Source of the DNA: Tubulanus polymorphus | Lineage: Eukaryota > Nemertea > Palaeonemertea > Tubulaniformes > Tubulanidae | Direction: 5' to 3' | Length of the DNA stretch: 64,000 nucleotides | NCBI RefSeq assembly: GCF_964204645.1 | Contig: NC_134030.1 | Coordinates: 8,182,278 to 8,246,277, forward strand | Shown: one piece after another, positions 11,770 through 24,214 of the stretch | Layout of the letters: each line of letters starts with the position of its first letter | Position numbering within the stretch: position 1 is the stretch's first letter | Made by a program: the position numbers and the translations under genes | The notes under the pieces: generated by a model | What the model saw: only the letters and a program-made list of their open reading frames with translations | What the model was told of the DNA's origin: nothing | The model's database searches: none

Positions 11770-14515
11770 TTAACGTCAACAATGCCATAAATCCCGCCAC
11801 AGACCAGTTATCAACTGTTTTCCATCATTGGAGCTATCAGTCTCATTAAAACAGGAATTGCTTCAGTAATTGAAAACGAAACAAAAAAACCCAGAAAAAT
11901 CAGTGAAGCTCATTAAACCCCTGGGACTTCAGACGAAATATTATGAATGAAGCTAATCTATATGATCGGGAGAGCATGCGATGTATATCCTTACCGTGAT
12001 GAATACTTTTCGTAAAACCGACGAAAAGAGTAAAATATTTGAAACATGAATAGAATATCTATATGATGAGCTTGCGATGTTCAGGGCTCCCCCAGGGAAA
12101 GCTAGAAGATTGTACAGTTCTCCTGTTTTGATGTTATGCCAACTATACAACCTACTACCTCATGCTGAAGGCTGCCAAAAAGATCCTCCGATCAACTCTC
12201 TCTCGCTCTTCCGCAGCAGACATCCTTCGCAAACGCGCTAACCACTCTTGTTTATAAATTAAGTATTAGAAGTTCAGGATTAAATGGTTTTTTTCCTATA
12301 AGACAGTACCTGAAATACAAGTCGACAATCTGACTGTTCCCGACAGTACGAATAAAATTCATCGCTCGAGTAAAGCTTCATCGAGGTTGATGTCAATTGG
12401 AACGGTATTCGATGAATTGAATAAAATACCGACAACAAAATGGCTGCATTCGTATCTTACAGCCGATTCAGCATCAGCCTGTGATGAGACGTCTAGACTC
12501 GATGCGGAAAAATTAAAGTTCTTGACATGAAGAACGAGATTGACGCTCAAGGCGATTGCGCTTATTTCTCGAATAACACCCCCCTCACAAAAAAAAAAAA
12601 CGTTCACCCATTTCATACCGACCTAATGTCTTAACAAAACTCCATATAACACGGGATCGTGGTATGCCGATATACCCCATATAGCAACACATACCCATAA
12701 ATCCGACCTTGTGGGTTCTGTAAGGCTTACAAGTTCGGATCTACGGGTTTATGCAGCTTGGTAAAATTCTGATCATCGTCGTCGTCCGATGCACCGTCGA
12801 AGTCACCTCCCGTATTCCGCAGTCGAATCCTACAAAGACACGAAACAGAATAACGAAATTAAATACTTGCGATACATTCAATGATTTAATGGAATAGTTA
12901 ACGGTGTCGGGTTTCCATCTCTCAACCGTGTAGCTATTAATAAAAAATTAAAAACACCGGACGAATAACGAAATTCCACCGTCGGGGAAAGTTCGATGAA
13001 AGTCAAAATATTTCCGCGAACATTTCATTGAAATATGAGGTTAATTCGGTTTTTAATCCTAGGTAAGAAGCTCGGTGAAACCGTGGACAATTCCGTCCAT
13101 TCAGAAACAGCCTTGCTGAAAGAATTAATAATTTCAATCTGATTCGGCTGATGAATATACGTCCCGCGGAAAACATGTTCTTCAAATTTCCCATACAAAG
13201 AAACGGATTAAGTTACGACCCCCCCCCCCATGGAGATAAATGGTACTACGTGATTACAGTGTGGTTGCGACCAAAAAAGGCGCTGTAAGTATAATGAGCA
13301 ATGCGACTGAAGCATTGCAACACAGACAGGATAGCTCTAGGTGTCTTACGCTAGACATCTGTAAGACCCCTAAAAATTTTCAGTGCCTAGCGTATCAGCG
13401 TTTATAATTTTGTTGAAAGAAAACCTAAAACAGTCTAATTTCTATAAAATAAAAGCCAATTTTGTTGGCAATTCTGGTAAGGTGTCCTTTTCACATCGAT
13501 TTTTGGTAAGACGATCAGATCTCGCATATAGAGAAATTCATCTTGAAATCCTGCAAACGTTATACTCAAACTGTGAGAGATATTTAGGCAATGTTAGTGC
13601 TTGTACACGCTTACTACCACCAGAGCAATAGTCTCGATATATCGCAAAAAGATTTTCGTCGAAATCCCTCTCAACTACACCATGCGGCACGTATGTGCAG
13701 CCAATATGTAAAATTGTGCGAACGTGAAGGTCGATGGGAGCTTACACACGCAGAGCTTCGTCTGTCAAAGTCACTCGGTGCAAAACATTTCAGAGATGAT
13801 GAAAAATGGTTGCGAGAATTAAACGTTTTGCACGCTGGCATCTGCATGGTGGTGGCGGCGGCGCTAGGTGACATGTCAACGATCGTTCTCGTTTCACCCG
13901 TAGAAATTACGAGTGAAAAAGCAGGATAATAACCATCGTCGAGCAGACAAGAAACATCAGAACACTGTATAACATACGTATTTTTATAAGTAAAATTGAT
14001 AAAATATTTGCGTAAACACTGCATTCGCTGCTACGTTGTATATTGCCATTTTGTATATTGTAATTTTCACTCACATTGTCTAAATTGTCGACCTTGAGTT
14101 TGTCAAATAAACAGTAACTGTAAAATACCAAATAGACTGATGCAAATGCAAACGTCTCTTATATTCCGTCGAACAATCTAGCTAGTTTTTAAAGACTGCG
14201 CTTGATTAAAATTTTTTGATTCGAAAACCTACACGCCAAACAACATTTACGACGAAAAGAAAAAGGAAAAAAAAATGCGAGATCAACCAACGCGATGATC
14301 GCTCGCAACTCGGTTTCAACTAAATATGATTAATCGGAACAATTTTAAACAAATTAATCCGCGCAACTGATGATGCCTGCAGTTAAAATGATTTAATCCG
14401 GGACGACTAAAAAATCCGCCACCACCGATGTAGACATATTATGTATCATCCGTACTGGAATATCAGGAAGATTTTTATCAAAGACACCCACTCTACTTCT
14501 ATTTACAATTTTGCA
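11770..14515. other. No established gene
   Basis: Plus frame 13591-13929 (112 codons) and its minus shadow 13671-14024 are both open and unrecognised; GCTAG/GTGACA at about 13867 could be a donor. Homopolymers C9 at 13221 and A-runs occur. Confidence 0.4.
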
Positions 14516-14629
14516 TAATGGATTATGCTTGTAATTAAAAATGAAATCTTTATGGGGGGGTCTTGTTACCTCCACCACCACCACTGTGTCGCGATCGGCA
14601 ATTTCTCTTTCTCCGATCAATTCCGTAAG

Positions 14630-14734
14630 CACGTCGCATTGACGCAAGAAAAAAACAACACTATCACCGGCCAGTACACCGGTGGCGTATATACCGAGTA
14701 TTACCCTACCCATAGCACTGCCGCCGCATTCTAA
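14630..14734 (+). CDS. Candidate terminal coding exon, unrecognised protein
   Basis: The frame HVALTQEKNNTITGQYTGGV followed by YTEYYPTHSTAAAF ends at TAA (14732-14734), with AATAAA 46 bases later (14780-14785). A pyrimidine-rich stretch (TTTCTCTTTCTCC) ending CCGTAAG at 14629 could be the acceptor; the frame is open back to 14519. The minus strand of the same DNA is open too (14393-14713 and beyond, with a GAG/GTAACA donor-like site at about 14574), so the strand is not certain. Family unknown. Confidence 0.25.
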   Translation, partial: HVALTQEKNNTITGQYTGGVYTEYYPTHSTAAAF

Positions 14735-14939
14735 CCACTCATTGTTTGATTGATCGATTCGATTCCGCTATACACGAATAATAAACTGAAATTTTAACGA
14801 TATCTCGCCGACGAAAACCTTTTAAACAGATTGATTACTATCGGGGCTTGAAAGAAACAATTAGCTAGATACGCAGCAGCACAGGCTACATGAATCCACG
14901 AGCACTACTACACTGACTAGTAAAGCAGTATAGCACATG

Positions 14940-15290
14940 CACTAACATTATTGGTAAATAGGCCCTCAGGTCGCCCTAGGACAGGTATAACCCGATTGGG
15001 GAGAGCACTCAGGTCACTATAGTAGTGATCATACCAACATTTTTGGCCCTGGCCAATTCGACCTGTGCCCAATTCCGGATGGAACAACAGTTCAAATGGA
15101 CAGGGGCGAAATTTTCACATAGGGCCAAATTTTTGCGACGCATGAATTGCTGCCACTGGTTCCTGAGGTGACTCGCTTCAGTTCGTATAAGCATTGATCA
15201 GTATCGGGTGAGTGGTTAAATTTGACTCTGAACCGTGAACCGTGCCAGTTTGACCCGGGTCAAATCATCTCCGTGTGACTAAAGATTACA
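14940..15290. repeat. Diverged dispersed repeat, copy 2
   Basis: Pairs with 6040-6470 as described there. No terminal repeats found. Confidence 0.4.
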
Positions 15291-15294
15291 AGCA

Positions 15295-18200
15295 AACCGG
15301 TCAGAGGTCAACTTCCGCAAGTCGCAGAGCAGCGGTCTGGTCGTCGCCTACACGGTCACTGATCGTTAGAACAATTAACCACTTTATTGATACCAAAACG
15401 TCTCAATGAACAGATTGGAAAAATAAACCCCCTGCAGCACCTTCGAATCATCGTGGTCGGTGTCCGAACCCAGAAAATATATTTCGTCCATGAAACTAAT
15501 CAATATTTCAACTTTCGTGTAAATAGTATACTATCGCAAAAATCCTTAACAAGAATACAGTGTTGAGAATCAGTATCTAGAAGCCAGTGTGCACAGAATT
15601 TCAGGGGCAGGCTTCTGTGATTTGACTTCCTTTTCCCCTGACTATTCCCCGATTCGATCAGCAATTCAATCAAGAATTCAATTAATTAACAGTCAAATAC
15701 TTATGACATTGACAGAAGCTGTTTGATTTTATGCGAGATCTAACAATGTCAACAAATTTCCCCGATTTTTCCGTGAAATTTATAGCTTTTTTTCTGACAA
15801 AATTCCCTGACTATTCCCAGATATCCAGGTAAGTGGCCGCCCTGTATTTTAGACAATCATGTGATCGCAGTCCAGCTGCGATACGGCTGCAACCGGTCCA
15901 AATGCCGGGCATTGCTTAATGTTCTACTTGTTCAACCCATGGCGACTGCTGATTTTTTTCGTTGTCGTCAGTAGTTAAAGTGTTCACAGGTCAACGCAAC
16001 TCGTAACAAATCCCTTCAAGGTGTAGTCGCCAGTCGGAGGCCAGGCCGAGGACCCCTTTTAAACGCCTATCTCTATATAATATGAAAAATGCCACCGCGT
16101 TTGTACCTAGTGTACGCAAAACTTTGCCCATTTCAAACCGGCTACCCTATACTGTGTCGGGATAAGTAGCCAATATTGGGTTAAAACCTGCCAACCCATG
16201 GAAGCATTGACCTCGATGAATGGCCCTGGAACTGGGACAGCCTAGTTTCCGTGAATTCAGGTCGATTGGTCTCGAGCAGGAATATATCAATTTCTTGCCA
16301 TTAAAAATCACATATACAAATAATTTGACTCAGTGCACTTTGTATGTATTGTCCAGCATGCGTCATATCAGTGACTACTAGGTTCATATCGTTATATATC
16401 CAGGTAACGCACTATAAATACCATAAAAAGAATATGAGCTATGACAACAAAAAGTGAAAATCATACATCTTTAAACATTTCTCAGCGGGAAAAAGTTCTG
16501 CCATCGTCGCATCTTTGCGAGGAGACATTCAGTGGAAAAATTAGACTGCCAGAAAAAATTAAGTAGAGTTTTTATCAAACTGGCTTCGGAAAAAATGGCT
16601 TAGTGAAATTAAATAAAAAATTAACTACCATTCAATTGATTTCAACAAAAAATTAAATGCTTCAATTCCTTGGACATGTCACTTTACGATATTAGCTCAA
16701 TCTTGAGTTGATGACCAAAATGTGTAATTTCAGAATCAAAGATAGCCACCAGTCAGTCATCGTGGATGACATAATGACCTGGTTTGGTCACATGATGGAC
16801 CATTCATATTTCACATACTCGCGCCAATCGGCCATCTTGGACCTGATTACCATAAATCCTGATGACCATAAATATTGAACACATGCAAGATTATTTGGCC
16901 ATATATATCCGAATTTGAAGACGGTTGGTCAAAAATTGTTTTCTGTAGTGTTCACAAGAAACCAGTCGGACGCATGCCAGACTACCATTAAGACCCAGGG
17001 GTACAGCATAAGCCCGCATGGCATTCGGCCAAGAAGGCTAAAAGAGCATAGGTCGCTGCCCATGAAAAATCACAACATCTGTGTACCGTGTATGATGCTG
17101 GCAAATATGATATAGATGATTTCCTACATGGTATTGCACATAAAATCCACTTTTGAACTTAATGATTTACAGAAAAACGTTATTCTGGATTTGTTATGTA
17201 TTTCAATCGTTCAACTCAAAATATGCCTTGTGAAAAATAAACAATGTCGTTAGATATAAAGATCAATGTTGATATGAACTAGTAAGTTTCATCTCCAATT
17301 CCCAAAAATTATCCTTGGCCATTTTTTCCTATATGCATCGTCCTCTTTATCTTTGTGGGGGAACAAACATTCGGCGGAAATATTAGACGCCACAAAAAAA
17401 TAAACAGGTATTTAAAAAGCTTCGTGTTTTTATCGGCCTCAACGTCCAAGGACGTCGTCAGCCTCGTATATAAATAAGTATTAAACTGTCATTCGAGCAC
17501 CGAGTGAAATTGATTAAGCGTTATTTGATTATACTACTTCTACACGGCAAATTATATATAGTGTACACAAGTTGACATTAAAAAAAAAACAAAACCATGT
17601 TTCTGAAAATAAGCGGCCCGGTGTTTACTACAGGCTAATGTTTGCTGAAACGAGTTCTTCTTATGACGAACACAATGAAAAAGTGAATTTCAGCAATCAT
17701 GGCCGAATGCAGTTCTTAAACGATCAGAATTTTGATGAATATGTATAAATACATCGAGGCTGTTATTCCTCGTTATTCTACGATGAACGTTGGATTAATC
17801 CAATTCTGATTGAATGAGCGCTGATGGTCTTTTGAGTTGCCATTTAGTTGCGCCCGTTCGTACTGCCATTTATATATAAGGGGGACCAAGCCATATATAC
17901 ACGCAATCATAGAATCCTAATAAAAATCATATCGATCGTTAAACGCTGGAATGAATTAATCAGCGCCTGAACGCTGGCTGCGACCCAGACAGTTGAGGTC
18001 ATCGGGTGGCCTAGTATGTGCCGTATTTTTATTACTGTGCAAATCCAATACAGCAAAACCAGCGCACAGACTAATCAAAACAGGTGTCTGCCAGGAAGTT
18101 AACAACGAATTTGTAAACAGGGGGGGGGGAACAGGGGGGAGACAGTTTGCACTTGACAGTATACATACATATATATTTCCTACTGCAAATTGCTTCTATA

Positions 18201-19735
18201 CATTACTACTCGCTAAAAAATCAATTAGCCACACGCCATATAATCACAATATTAGCTGTTACACTCTCATCAAAAAACACCCACACTCTCTCAGAATGAC
18301 TGGGGAAAGGTAACCATCGTACTCCAGTGACAGAGCTATCGTTTACTGTTTAGGTTTATCAACCTTGGGAGAACGGTTGTTGTTACTCGGTTTCAATTCA
18401 CCGTTGATATGGTTCTATGTATTATCATGCACAACATGATATAATAATACTATAAAACTACGTACTGACAAAATGTATGTTTAATGTTTTTGTATTTTCG
18501 TATCTTATCGGGTTTGATGGTTCTTTCTATTTATGCGCCATCATTGCCGCATACGGAACTGATCATTCTAAAAACATTGAATTCATTAGTAATGAAGTGA
18601 TCAGGGAGGGTATTTGAAAAAAAGTGCTTTTTAAGGTCTCTTTGGATAATGATCCCCGAATATTCTGTTTACCGCCTACACTCGGCTGACGCCGCCATTT
18701 TTCTTAGTCACGCTATTTATTGAGCGAACCTGACATATATATATATATTCATTAGAACACCATTATCCGCCGCCGATTTTTTTCTGTTTGTGAAGTCAAA
18801 AGATGATGTTGCTATGGAAAAATTACAAACGTTTATTTTTCTTTCCATATCTATTGCTAATGATGAGGGGGCACGAGGTGAAAAAAATCAAAAACGACAT
18901 TTTTCTATACTAAGAATTCGAGAAAAGTTCATCGTCGGATCCGTATCAAACTAATAGAGAAAAAAAAACATGGCTCAACGCATATAACGAATACGAACAC
19001 AGTCAGCGAGTATTTTCTACAGCATTGTAGAAAACAACGGCCAAGGAAGAAATGGCAGAGGAAGATTTATAAGAATCAGAGATGAAACGAACGGGAACCT
19101 TTTTTCGGGATTGATAATTTTTTTTGGCCGCGACGTTTTAACTGCCGAGCTTTGAAAAGAAAACGCTGACTTTGAGCATTATTCAGTATATACGATATCT
19201 CGTCTCGTTTCTGGTATAGAGAATGAATCGATTGAATAATAATAATACGCCGCCTGCTTACAAGGGCACCGTACACTCAGCGCTGACAGACTGATTTCAT
19301 TTCAATCATATAGGTTTTAATCGGCTGTCTGTACTAACGATGATCGTGTCGACTATGAATTTACGACTGTCTAGACTGTAGTCACACAATGCAGACCCAG
19401 ATATCGATGACGCAGACGACAACGACGATGGTTTATGAATTATAATCAATCGAGTATACGCGTTAGCATGGGCGTCTGCGACGACCGCCGATTTCATTCC
19501 GAGACCAATCAGCCGACAGCGCGGGTCCCGTCGGCTGTTCATAGTCAGTAAGTAATTACCAACGATGGATTTAAAATCTCCAAGTAACGACGACGTATAT
19601 AGACACTGATCGAGATCGTAATGTCGTCAAGCCGATGCGACGACCATCGCTGTAACAAGCCACCCAGCTGGGTACATCAAGTGTCTCTATACCCTTCTTG
19701 CACCGACAGTCCTATGATATTCTAGTATACACGGA
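15295..19735. other. Nothing recognised beyond repeats
   Basis: The 16770-16900 stretch contains GGCCATCTTGGACCTGATTA, similar to the flank of the 56-57 kb element. 17430-17465 holds a CGGCCTCAACGTCCAAGGAC phrase of possible Penelope-like origin. A G8 run is at 18121. Confidence 0.4.
17871..17880 (+). promoter_or_regulatory. TATA-box-like TATATATAAG
   Basis: TATATATAAGGGGGACC, followed 20 bases later by CCATATATAC (SRF-like). No convincing exon follows, so this may be chance in AT-rich DNA. Confidence 0.2.
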
Positions 19736-19737
19736 AT

Positions 19738-20228
19738 ATTACATGATCATCAGGCTATTCCAAATGACTACTATGATAAGTTTTGCCAAAAATACTGGTT
19801 TTGCCCAATTGGGCAATTTCAATGTTTTAATTTACAAAGCCCAACACAGGGAAACACGGAACAGAAACATGTTTCCAAATGTTTCCCTGAATCAGTTTCA
19901 ACGCCCATATTACATGATCATCAGGCTATTCCAAATGACCACTGTAAGTTTTGCCCAATTGGGAAAATTCAATGTTTTAATTTTACAAAGCCCAACACAG
20001 GGAAACACGGAACAGAAACATGTTTCTGAATGTTTCCCTGAATCAGTTTCAACGCCCATATTACATGATCGTCAGGCTATTCCAAATGACCACTGTAAGT
20101 TTTGCCAAAAATACTGGTTTTGCCCAATTGGGCAAATTCAATGTTTTAATTTACAAAGCCCAAGACAGGGAAATACGGACACTGGAGACAGAAACATGTT
20201 CCCGAATGTTTCCCTGAATCAGTTTTAA
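19738..20228. repeat. Three-unit tandem repeat, 171 then 151 bp
   Basis: TACATGATCATCAGGCTATT begins units at 19740 and 19911, and with one change at 20062. Each unit contains AATTTACAAAGCCCAACACA and GAAACATGTTTCC. The second unit lacks about 20 bp (AAAATACTGGTTTTGCCCAA). The 176-codon ORF across it comes from the repetition. Confidence 0.9.
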
Positions 20229-20460
20229 TGCCCACGATGCAGGAAAACATGGAAACAAGGAATCAAACATGCTTGATCTCATTGTTCCCGAAACACACAT
20301 GACACAGGGAAACACTTGGAATGTTTCTGTCTCCGGTTTCTGGGTTTCCCTTTAGATGCTGGGCTTTATGAGAAACATGGTTTCCGAGATTTTGATTCAG
20401 CGTCTCGATCTGTTTCTCCGTTTCCTTGCGTCGCATGCGTTGGGTTATAGGGTTAGATTT
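20229..20460. repeat. Inverted, diverged flank of the 19.7 kb repeat
   Basis: AACATGGTTTCC, GTTTCCCTTTAGATGCTGGG and TGTTTCTGTCTCCGG are the reverse-complement style of GGAAACACGGAACAGAAACA and AAAGCCCAACACAGGGAAAC in the tandem units, suggesting a partial palindrome around 20230. Confidence 0.5.
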
Positions 20461-20464
20461 TGAC

Positions 20465-21191
20465 ACTCGTGGTACTGAAGGTGAGGGAAAATTAGTGTAT
20501 ATATGTTGACAAATAATCAGTAAGTCATTAGAACTAAACTTTAAACGGAGTCATGTGAAATCTTTCTAATTCTTTTTTCAAGAAGATGATTGCTGATAAA
20601 GCCATGTCACCATCTCTCTTTTATCAAAAATACATAAAGATGTTCATATATAATGTTATCAGAAACTGCACTTTTTTCTGTAGAGCGCGTCAACTGAATT
20701 TCTATTCAATTTCAAATTTCACGATGAAATATCCCGGATCTCTCTCAGGAGTTTTTTAGTCGAATCACTCGTAACTGAATCCTTCAAAACAAAACATTCA
20801 TTTAAAAATGTATTTTCAAAATCTGATTGAGCTTTTTCATTTGTCGAACGACTTTTTTGAGCTGCACTCGAATGAAATAAGAATTCCCTCGCGACGGTGT
20901 ATATGTCATACCTGTGTACGTCACTAGTCACAGAAAATACTTTTTTATTCACGATGCCGATAATAAATAAATCCATCGAGCCAGACACATTGCAATTGAT
21001 TTCCTATACACACCCTCTGCGCGTATCTCGTATCAATTCTACACGCAGGATCAAATGAAATAGTATATATATATACGTAGTCGAGTTTGTTGCAGATTGT
21101 CGTGTTTCTGAACTTATCTCTCGATGCAAAGAAGGCTGTGGGATCGTTAAAAAATTAGAACACTATTCTGAGAAGAATATTCGATCAGACA

Positions 21192-21230
<39 letters not shown>

Positions 21231-21715
21231 TTTTCATTATTGAAGTAACTTGTAGCGGAGCTAGTGTTCTATAGATAAGCAATTATGTGGTATTAGCTGT
21301 AAACTTATCAACTGTTTATTCTAACACAAAGACCAAGAAACAACTGATCAGCGAATCATTCCTCCTTAGTGGGGGGAGGGGAGGGTCATGTCATCGGGCA
21401 GATGAAATAACCATATGTGAAATGAAAATGAAGTACTTGTACGACTGATATTTCTAATTTAATGGATGGGAAATGATTGTGTATACTACGCTTATTGTTT
21501 TGTTGGTTTGATCGTGAAGGTCCGTCTTAAAGAGTCCTGACATATTTGGTTCTCTGGTGGGATCTGACATACGATGATGAAATGAATAAAGAACACTAAT
21601 ATATGTGTGGTGAAGGAAACAAGACAATTTACCTAATACTGAATACTCTTCCTTACTCCCTCAACTCGGCAAAAGTCTTGTTTTACCAAAATTTTATTTG
21701 GCAAAACCTTACAAT
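20465..21715. other. Nothing recognised
   Basis: Contains only the AATC repeat and short ORFs. Confidence 0.5.
21193..21230. repeat. (AATC)n tetranucleotide repeat
   Basis: About nine AATC units. Confidence 0.95.
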
Positions 21716-21720
21716 AGTAC

Positions 21721-21832
21721 CCAGGGCCCGGTTTTATAGACTGGTATTACCCGGGGGTTAACTCAATTGAAAATGAATTAAGTTAGCCCCCCGGGTTAAA
21801 GTTAATACCAATCTATAAAACCGGCCCCTGGT
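21721..21832. mobile_element. Foldback MITE with CCAGGGCCCGGTTTTATAGA ends
   Basis: 112-bp near-palindrome. CCAGGGCCCGGTTTTATAGA pairs with TCTATAAAACCGGCCCCTGG, and the arms continue through GGTATTA..CCCGGGGGTTAA. The loop reads CAATTGAAAATGAATTAAG. A second copy is at 46402-46519, and degenerate relatives are near 1160-1290. Confidence 0.85.
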
Positions 21833-21950
21833 TCTTATCTCAAACTCCTGTCATCTCAGTGTGATATTCCCAGTCCCAAGTCCCGACGACGCTATTGAAT
21901 TAAGGCAGAGCCTGCTAATGAAATGAAGTTTTCGAAAAGATTAGCAGTAC

Positions 21951-22243
21951 CAATGGGATACCGGCACTCACCACCAGATGGCGCAACAAAATAACGGGTT
22001 ATTCGTAGTAGTGAAAATCAGTTGAACTTGATTTTCAGGTTTCCAAATCCGAAACTATCGAACGAGTAATCGGATAGATATTCAAGATTCCCTTTCTCAC
22101 TCAGTGCATGGTATAGATTTCACGGAAAATTGATTAACTAATCTGAAGGAAATGTAAAGAAGAAATTGGAGCGCGGAAACCCAGTGAAACTAGCGATCCT
22201 TAGGAATTATCGTTTCCGTCAGTAACCTTGTTGGTATCCCACT
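21951..22243. mobile_element. MITE of about 293 bp with GGGATACCGGCA termini carrying a CTCF-like motif
   Basis: Begins CAATGGGATACCGGCACTCA and ends TTGTTGGTATCCCACTG, inverted repeats of each other. CCACCAGATGGCGC at 21971-21984 fits the CTCF consensus core CCASYAGRKGGC. Other copies are 52981-53224 (same orientation) and 47253-47563 (reverse). No ORF of note. Confidence 0.75.
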
Positions 22244-22249
22244 GTATTT

Positions 22250-23640
22250 TCACAATTCATTTCGCCATATCGAGCCTCCGGATACTTCATTCAGATATCA
22301 AATCTTTGACAAAATATGGCAGAATATCGACTGTACAAATAATTTCTGGGTTCGAAATACTACTGATAATCATTGCTTCGCTTGGCACGAACGTAAAATA
22401 CCTCACGATTATACGCTGTATATGGTTAACCCCGGTTTACTCATACTTCGTAAAAAAATATTTGATTCGTCATACGACTAGCTACGATTTTTTAAATTGT
22501 GGTCGTGCCTCGACCGTTTCGTTGAATTTGATTCGCGCCCGATCACGTGAGGCGAATTCCCTCGAAAAACCGCAGAATCTGCCGCCACACGCGCAAAGTC
22601 AAGGTAGGCAAATTTCGCAGAATCAATTTTTTTTCACAAAAATCCAAATTTAGAACGTCCCTATCTCACAGCTGAAACACGTCGCGCCGCGAACTTCAGG
22701 GATTTCAACCGAAAAAAATGAGAACTGTCTGGGGGGAGGCTAGAGTTCACTGAAAACGACATTGCCGATGAATCCTTGCTAGTCGCCCGATTCATACACA
22801 GTTACAGTGACGATCAGTTCTCAATTCGGAAGCGCGAAAAGTTAAATCTACGAATATCACCAGATACGCAGATCGCTTCCCCCAAAACACCCCGAGATTA
22901 AGAAAGAAAAAGCTCACCAAACGAAATAGAAATCAACCTTCAGGGATCATCGGTGAAATAGGTCAGCTCCCGCAAGGAAAGAAGATGTCGATGTCGATGC
23001 AACATCGAAACCATGCCAATTGGTTAAGATATTGTTTCAAGGAGATCCGTCTGTCTTCCATAGAAAGAAAGCGTTAGTTCATCCGTTTATGAAACCCTCT
23101 AAAAACTTGCTGGTAGTATCATGCATTTTAATCGGCGCCTTTTTTTCAAATGTTTTAATATCGGAAAAAATTACCGCGGATTTAGCAGCTCGTATATCTA
23201 AATAGCCTCACCCATGAGTCGCCTTTTTCTCAAAGAACGTCCTACTATAATGGCTTCGCTGCGCTTACGGAAGGAACCGTTGTAAGGCTGCAAATTAAGA
23301 ACACGAGTGTAGCCCTACGCACCCGCAGCATAATTTATATCATCCGAAGAAATCATAAGTAAGATTGAAGCCTTTGTTCCGGTTTAAAGCATACATACAC
23401 GCGAGCTGCCGAGAGGGAAATGATGTATTATTGCTCATCAGTCTGAGCGTTCGTTACACACATACCTAACTGTCTGGCGTGTCAGTACAAACTGAAACTG
23501 ATGCTATACATCCAGTCGGCTGTACAACCCGGCATAGTTGAACTATATATCTTTTATACGTCTCGAAGAAATGTTTAACACGCGATGTTGATGATAAGCG
23601 TTTATTAGACGCGTTTAAGTTCTCTAAAAACGCAGGCCGG
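22250..23640. other. No established gene
   Basis: Plus frame 22228-22653 (141 codons, no convincing start) passes CAAAGTCAAG/GTAGGC, a donor-like site at about 22604. Not recognised. Confidence 0.4.
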
Positions 23641-23642
23641 TG

Positions 23643-23993
23643 GCAGGGGCGGATCCAGGGTCAAAGTAAAGAGGGGAAGGTGTCCACTCGGGAAATTTAG
23701 GGCCTTTTCTGAGCTTCGCCGCAACTTTGTAGTTCATATGTACACACAATATTTTTCATCTATTTATCTGGTATTCTTTTTTCACGAATTAAATTACGTT
23801 AGAAAATTATCAGCGATTTCTAATGATCGTCTAGATTTGGTAAAACAGCTTATCATTTCAGTCGTTCAATAATAATTTTGATCTTTCTTCAGAAAATATT
23901 CAGTCTGGAATATTTGAGGATGGAATTCTAAGCCACCTCAATATTTAAGAGGAGGTGTCCGGACCCCCATGGACACCCCTGGATCCGCCAATG
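23643..23993. mobile_element. MITE with GGGGCGGATCCAGG termini, copy 1
   Basis: Left GGCAGGGGCGGATCCAGGG, right CCCCTGGATCCGCCAATG, an inverted terminal repeat bounding about 350 bp of AT-rich non-coding DNA. Confidence 0.65.
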
Positions 23994-24037
23994 AATGGGC
24001 ATCGCAAATAAGGCAATATCTGGCTGGACCCAGTGCC

Positions 24038-24208
24038 ACAGGTGATTGTTCAATATCATTTAAGTAAATATCCACAATACATTACATATTGTGGGTTTTT
24101 TAGTTGGTTTGTTTTGGGGTGCCACTTAAATGATGAACAAACCAAGTAAAAACCCACAATATGTGATATATTGTAGGTATCTACTTCATTATAAAGAACT
24201 ATCACCTG
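24038..24208. mobile_element. Long foldback element
   Basis: Nearly the whole 170 bp folds on itself. AGGTGATTGTTCAATATCAT pairs loosely with the right end ATAAAGAACTATCACCT. The inner arms CATATTGTGGGTTTTTTAG and AAAAACCCACAATATGTG pair closely around a loop of about 20 bases. Confidence 0.75.
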
Positions 24209-24214
24209 GCTATG

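Noticed and set aside
19698-20228. 176-codon plus-strand ORF
   Set aside because: It spans the tandem repeat, and the repeated peptide follows the DNA repeat with frame changes between units.
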